A DNA stretch of 64,000 nucleotides from Streptomyces sp. PsTaAH-137 (lineage in GTDB: Bacteria > Actinomycetota > Actinomycetes > Streptomycetales > Streptomycetaceae). Shown here piece after piece: positions 60,569 through 64,000 of this stretch. Made by a program: the position numbers and the translations under genes. The stretch is taken from NCBI RefSeq assembly GCF_003259365.1, contig NZ_QLLY01000005.1, forward strand, positions 186,001-250,000, written 5' to 3'. Each line of letters opens with the position of its first letter. Positions within the stretch are counted from its first letter, which is position 1. The notes beneath the pieces were generated by a model, which was not told the DNA's origin, made no database searches, and saw nothing but the letters and a program-made list of their open reading frames with translations.

Positions 60569-60726
60569 GGGGTCAGGATACGGACGGTTCGCCGAGTCGG
60601 TCCTTGTTCAAGACTCAGGAGGCGGTGCGGGACGTGACGTTCGCCATGAAGCGTCCCGGGTCATTGTGGAGCGCTGAACGAACTGATCAGCTGGCAGTCC
60701 GCGACGCACCCGTTCTGGAGGCCCTG

Positions 60727-61584
60727 TTGTTCACGTCCGTGGACGATGTCACCGCTCGTCTGGCCGGGACCGGCTATCTGGCCTCCCCCGCGGTGGCGAC
60801 CACCGTCTTCCTCGCCGCGAAGCTCGGCAAGCCGCTCCTCGTGGAGGGCCCGGCCGGCGTCGGCAAGACGGAGCTGGCGAAGGCGGTCGCCGCGATCAGC
60901 GACGCGCGCCTGATCCGGCTCCAGTGCTACGAGGGCGTCGACGAGTCCCGCGCCCTGTACGAGTGGAACCACGCCAAGCAGCTGCTGCGGATCACCGCCG
61001 GGCGCGACGAGACCTGGGACCGGACGCGGACGGACATCTTCAGCGAGGAGTTCCTGCTGTCGCGCCCGCTGCTCACGGCGATCCGCGGCGACGACGCCAA
61101 GGTCCTCCTCATCGACGAGATGGACAAGGCGGACGTCGAGGTCGAGGGGCTGCTGCTCGAAGTGCTCTCCGACTTCCAGGTGACGGTGCCTGAGCTGGGC
61201 ACGATCGAGGCGACGCGCCGCCCGTTCGTGGTCCTCACCTCGAACGCGTCGCGTGAGCTGTCCGAGGCGCTGCGCCGCCGCTGTCTGTTCCTGCACATCG
61301 GGTTCCCCGAGGAGGAGCTGGAACGGCGGATCGTCGCGCTGAAGGTGCCCGAGCTGGACGCGGTGCTCGCCGAGTCGCTGGTCCGGGTCGTGGGGGCGCT
61401 GCGCGCGATGGACCTGCGCAAGGTGCCCTCGGTCGCGGAGACGGTCGACTGGGCGCGCACCCTGCTGGCGCTCGGCGCGGACCGGCTCGACGAGGAGGTC
61501 GTACGGGCTTCGCTCGGCGTCGTCCTCAAGCACCAGGAGGATGTGCGGACAGCGGCGGCCAAGCTCGATCTGGACGCCGTGTGA
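60727..61584 (+). CDS. MoxR-family AAA+ ATPase
   Basis: 285 residues from TTG 60727, which TGGAGG serves with a 5-nt spacer; GTG 60634, ATG 60646 and GTG 60739 are in-frame alternatives. Walker A VEGPAGVGKTELAKAVAA, Walker B VLLIDEMDKAD, sensor 1 VLTSNASRELS, Arg finger ALRRRCLFLHIGF. MoxR ATPases with a VWA partner act as chaperones that insert metal cofactors or mature enzyme complexes (CoxD/CoxE, NirQ/NorD pairs). Overlaps the VWA gene by GTGA. Confidence 0.93.
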   Translation: MFTSVDDVTARLAGTGYLASPAVATTVFLAAKLGKPLLVEGPAGVGKTELAKAVAAISDARLIRLQCYEGVDESRALYEWNHAKQLLRITAGRDETWDRTRTDIFSEEFLLSRPLLTAIRGDDAKVLLIDEMDKADVEVEGLLLEVLSDFQVTVPELGTIEATRRPFVVLTSNASRELSEALRRRCLFLHIGFPEEELERRIVALKVPELDAVLAESLVRVVGALRAMDLRKVPSVAETVDWARTLLALGADRLDEEVVRASLGVVLKHQEDVRTAAAKLDLDAV

Positions 61585-62927
61585 GCACCGCGGACCGCGT
61601 CACCGCCCTCGTCCGGGCGCTGCGCGCGCACGGGATGCGGATCGGCACCGGCGAGAGCGTGGACGCCGCCCGCGCCGTCGCCGCGCTCGGTCTGACCGAC
61701 CGGGAGCACGTGCGCGAGGGGCTCGCCGCGGCGCTGCTGCACGACCAGGGGCAGCGCGCCGTGTTCGACCCGGTCTTCGACCTGTACTTCCCGCGCACGG
61801 TCGGGGCGCCGGACGGGCCGTCGGGGCCCGCCGACCGGGACGAGCTGCGCGCCCGGCTCGCCGAGGCGCTGGCCACGAACGACCGGGCCGCGCTCGACGC
61901 CCTCGCGGCGGAGGCCGTGGACGGCTTCGGGGGCTACGACGGCGGCTCGGGCTTCTCCTCGCAGCAGGCCCTGGACCGGCTGCGTCCGCAGACGCTGCTC
62001 GCGCAGCTCATGGCGGGGATCCGGGCCGGCGGCGGGCAGTCGGGGGCGTTCACCGACCGCATCGAGGCCGACGAGATCCGGCGCCGCATCGAGGAGTTCC
62101 GCGCCCGGGTGCGCGACGAGGCGCGGCGCCGGGTCGCCGAGGTCCGCGACCGGGACGAGGTCGCCCGCCGGATGCCCGTGCAGACCCCGGACCGCACGCT
62201 GTTCCTGTACGCGGGCAAGGACCAGCTCGCCGAGCTGCGCAGGACCGTGCACCCGCTGGCCCGCAAGCTGGCCACCCGGCTCGCGGCCCGGAGACGACGC
62301 GCGTCCCGCGGCCACATCGATCTGCGCCGCACGCTGCGCGGCTCGCTGTCGACCGGCGGTGTGCCGATGAACCCGGTGCTGCGCAGACGGCGCCCGGCGC
62401 GTCCCGAACTCGTGCTGCTGTGCGACGTGTCCGGTTCGGTCGCGGGCTTCGCGAACTTCACGATGCTGCTGGTGCAGGCGCTGCACGACCAGTTCAGCAA
62501 GATCCGGGTGTTCGCCTTCGTCAACCGCATGGACGAGGTGACCGACCTGATCGCGGACGGCGCCGCCGACCCGGAGGGGCTGAGCGGGCGGATCACGGCG
62601 GAGGCGACGCTGACCGGCTGGCACGGCAGCAGCGACTACGGCACGGCGCTGGGCGAGTTCGTGGAGCGCTACGGCGCCGCGGTCGGCCCGCGCACCTCCG
62701 TGTTCGTCCTCGGCGACGCCCGCAACAACCAGCAGGATCCGAACCTCCCGGCGCTGCGCCGGATCGTCCGCTCCGCCCGCCGCACCTACTGGCTCAACCC
62801 GGAGTCGCGCGCCCAGTGGGACACCGGGGACTCGGCGGCCGGGGTGTACGGCGACGTCGTCGAGATGTACGAGTGCCGCAACGCACGCCAGTTGAGCGCG
62901 CTGGTGGGCCGGCTGCTGCCGGTCTAG
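61581..62927 (+). CDS. VWA-domain protein, CoxE-like
   Basis: 448 residues from GTG 61581, overlapping the MoxR stop (GTGA, 61581-61584). The C-terminal half is a von Willebrand A domain with a complete MIDAS site: DVSGSV (DxSxS), the TGWHGSSDYG loop and GDARNN. The N-terminal half is helical and charged (LRRTVHPLARKLATRLAAR). Partner of the MoxR ATPase; target complex unknown, as no carbon monoxide dehydrogenase or similar gene lies in the window. Confidence 0.92.
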   Translation: MSTADRVTALVRALRAHGMRIGTGESVDAARAVAALGLTDREHVREGLAAALLHDQGQRAVFDPVFDLYFPRTVGAPDGPSGPADRDELRARLAEALATNDRAALDALAAEAVDGFGGYDGGSGFSSQQALDRLRPQTLLAQLMAGIRAGGGQSGAFTDRIEADEIRRRIEEFRARVRDEARRRVAEVRDRDEVARRMPVQTPDRTLFLYAGKDQLAELRRTVHPLARKLATRLAARRRRASRGHIDLRRTLRGSLSTGGVPMNPVLRRRRPARPELVLLCDVSGSVAGFANFTMLLVQALHDQFSKIRVFAFVNRMDEVTDLIADGAADPEGLSGRITAEATLTGWHGSSDYGTALGEFVERYGAAVGPRTSVFVLGDARNNQQDPNLPALRRIVRSARRTYWLNPESRAQWDTGDSAAGVYGDVVEMYECRNARQLSALVGRLLPV

Positions 62928-62937
62928 CGGGCGCCGC

Positions 62938-63996
62938 TCACAACGGGCGGCCCGGCCAGTCGAGCAGCCGTGCCCCGATCACCGCGGTCTGGAGCGTGTA
63001 GCGGGAGACCGGGTCGGTGGCGTCGGCGCCGGTCAGTTTGTGGATGCGAGCCAGCCGGTACGTGAGCGCGCGCACGCTCAGTTTCAGCCGCCGGGCCGCT
63101 TCGGCGGCCACGCAGCCGGAGTCGAAGTAGGCGGTGAGGGTGTCGATGAGCGGCTGGGCTCCCCCGCGGGCGCTCTGGAGCGGCCCGAGCGTGGTCTGCA
63201 CGAGGTCCGCCATGGCCTGCCGGTCGCGGGTGAGCACCGGATAGACGAGCAGGTCGGCAGAGCGCAGCACCGGCTCGTCGAACTCCAGGCGCTGGGCTAG
63301 TTCGAGGGTGCTGAGGGCTTCCTCATAGGACTGGACGACGCCGCCGGGGCCCGGCTGGGGGCGGCCGATCGCGACGTGGCCGCCGTCGGTGGCGGCGTAC
63401 GCCTGCTTGGCGAAGAAGCTGAGGATCTCGTCCTGGTCTCCGGGGGCGACGCAGACGAGGCGGCCGTCCTTGGTGGTGAGGAGGATGTCCCGGTCGCCGA
63501 ACCGGCCGATCATCGCCTGTTCCACCCCGCGCGCCACGGCGTCGCCCTCGTCGTACGCGAACTCGCCCTCGGCGACGGCGACCGCGTGCTCGTTGGCGAG
63601 CCGGAGGCCGAACCGTTCGGCGCGCTGGGCCAGTTGGCCCATGTCGCTGCGGCCGTAGAGGAGGTCGTCGATGAACTCGCGGCGGGCGGCCTCCTCCTGT
63701 CGCATGGCCTGGCGCTGAGCACGCTCGTAGCCCTCGGCGAAGGCGTCGACGGCCTGTTCGACGGCGGCCATCACGCTGTCCGGGGCGACGGCTCCGGCCG
63801 GCCAGCCGACGCGTGCGCCGGCGAGGTGTGCGGCGATGAGGGCGCGCAGCCCGTATCCGGCGTCGGCGGCCTGTTCGCCGAGTGCGCGGCGGGTGTCGAG
63901 TTCGTCGCGGGTGAGACGGCGGCCGGTCGCGGAGGCGTCGGCGAGCAGCGCGGCGTACCCGTCCAGGTAGTGGTCGGGTATGTCGTGATCGGCCAT
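62938..63996 (-). CDS. PucR/CdaR-type transcriptional regulator
   Basis: 352 residues if ATG 63994-63996 is the start; the window ends 4 nt later, so the true start may be outside. The C-terminal helix-turn-helix of the PucR type is clear: LIDTLTAYFDSGCVAAEAAR, RLKLSVRALTYRLARIHKLT, GADATDPVSRYTLQTAVIGAR. The GGDEF-like middle of PucR proteins occupies about residues 120-240. Likely senses a metabolite. Convergent with the VWA gene, 10 nt apart. Confidence 0.88.
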   Translation of the reverse strand: MADHDIPDHYLDGYAALLADASATGRRLTRDELDTRRALGEQAADAGYGLRALIAAHLAGARVGWPAGAVAPDSVMAAVEQAVDAFAEGYERAQRQAMRQEEAARREFIDDLLYGRSDMGQLAQRAERFGLRLANEHAVAVAEGEFAYDEGDAVARGVEQAMIGRFGDRDILLTTKDGRLVCVAPGDQDEILSFFAKQAYAATDGGHVAIGRPQPGPGGVVQSYEEALSTLELAQRLEFDEPVLRSADLLVYPVLTRDRQAMADLVQTTLGPLQSARGGAQPLIDTLTAYFDSGCVAAEAARRLKLSVRALTYRLARIHKLTGADATDPVSRYTLQTAVIGARLLDWPGRPL

Positions 63997-64000
63997 GGGC

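Overview
The window is about 72 % G+C, almost fully coding, with third-position GC bias, many GTG and TTG starts, 4-bp GTGA/ATGA gene overlaps and only one TTA codon that I could find in an annotated gene. Together with the families present (2-methylisoborneol pathway, F420-type oxidoreductase, single-chain acyl-CoA carboxylase, DUF309, TTA-containing regulator-type gene) this says Streptomyces, probably chromosome-arm or arm-proximal sequence. The argG and long-form gap genes lying about 13 kb apart recall the region of the S. coelicolor chromosome that carries argG and gap2. I saw no integrase, transposase, phage or plasmid gene.

Layout. 1-2915: the 2-methylisoborneol (earthy odour) operon, read leftwards: a Family 2B encapsulin shell with an inserted cyclic-nucleotide-binding-like domain, 2-methylisoborneol synthase, and the start of geranyl-diphosphate C-methyltransferase. 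3127-10937: arginase-family hydrolase; a hotdog-fold hydratase divergent from a CaiB CoA-transferase and acyl-CoA dehydrogenase (probable dicarboxylyl-CoA pathway); cupin; UppP; XRE-cupin regulator; epoxide hydrolase. 10950-17834: class III cyclase and UspA pair behind a perfect palindrome, tRNA-Pro, DUF309, a 14-TM exporter with a winged-helix tail, TauE/SafE permease and leaderless argG. 17984-24270: acyl-CoA ligase/reductase/thiolase operon with a TetR-type operator, then a NarL-type two-component pair. 24424-27492: a NACHT-type STAND NTPase, the only gene with a TTA (bldA) codon.

27465-30811: an SsuABC/TauABC-like ABC importer operon in which both the binding protein and one of two permeases carry single-base frameshifts. 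30969-38228: long-form GAPDH; TetR plus SGNH hydrolase divergent from a FusB-like zinc protein around one perfect operator; TPR protein; amino-acid permease. 38319-39763: a 27-codon leader peptide ending Ala-Leu-Cys-Arg-Arg, a terminator-like hairpin, and a YeeE/YedE sulfur transporter, which together look like a cysteine-sensing attenuator. 39795-50065: uridine-kinase-like protein, RCK/two-TM channel-like protein, hydantoin racemase-like protein plus NCS1 permease, isochorismatase-like hydrolase plus MFS plus MarR, MerR-GyrI regulator, GH13 glucosidase.

50265-63996: Lrp/AsnC regulator, HAD phosphatase, an acyl-CoA ligase plus TetR divergent from a 1040-residue biotin-dependent carboxylase (BC-BCCP-CT in one chain), Ppx/GppA phosphatase, a 400-bp gene-free block of tandem and inverted copies of a 21-bp Streptomyces repeat, F420-type LLM oxidoreductase with SRPBCC protein and HxlR regulator, a MoxR/VWA pair, and a PucR-type regulator at the edge. 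The points I consider most worth following are the encapsulin operon with its altered phosphate-binding cassette, the TTA-controlled NACHT protein, the sulfur-transporter attenuator, the double frameshift in the ABC operon, and the set of well-formed operators between divergent genes. All functional calls rest on reading motifs by eye; no database search was run.
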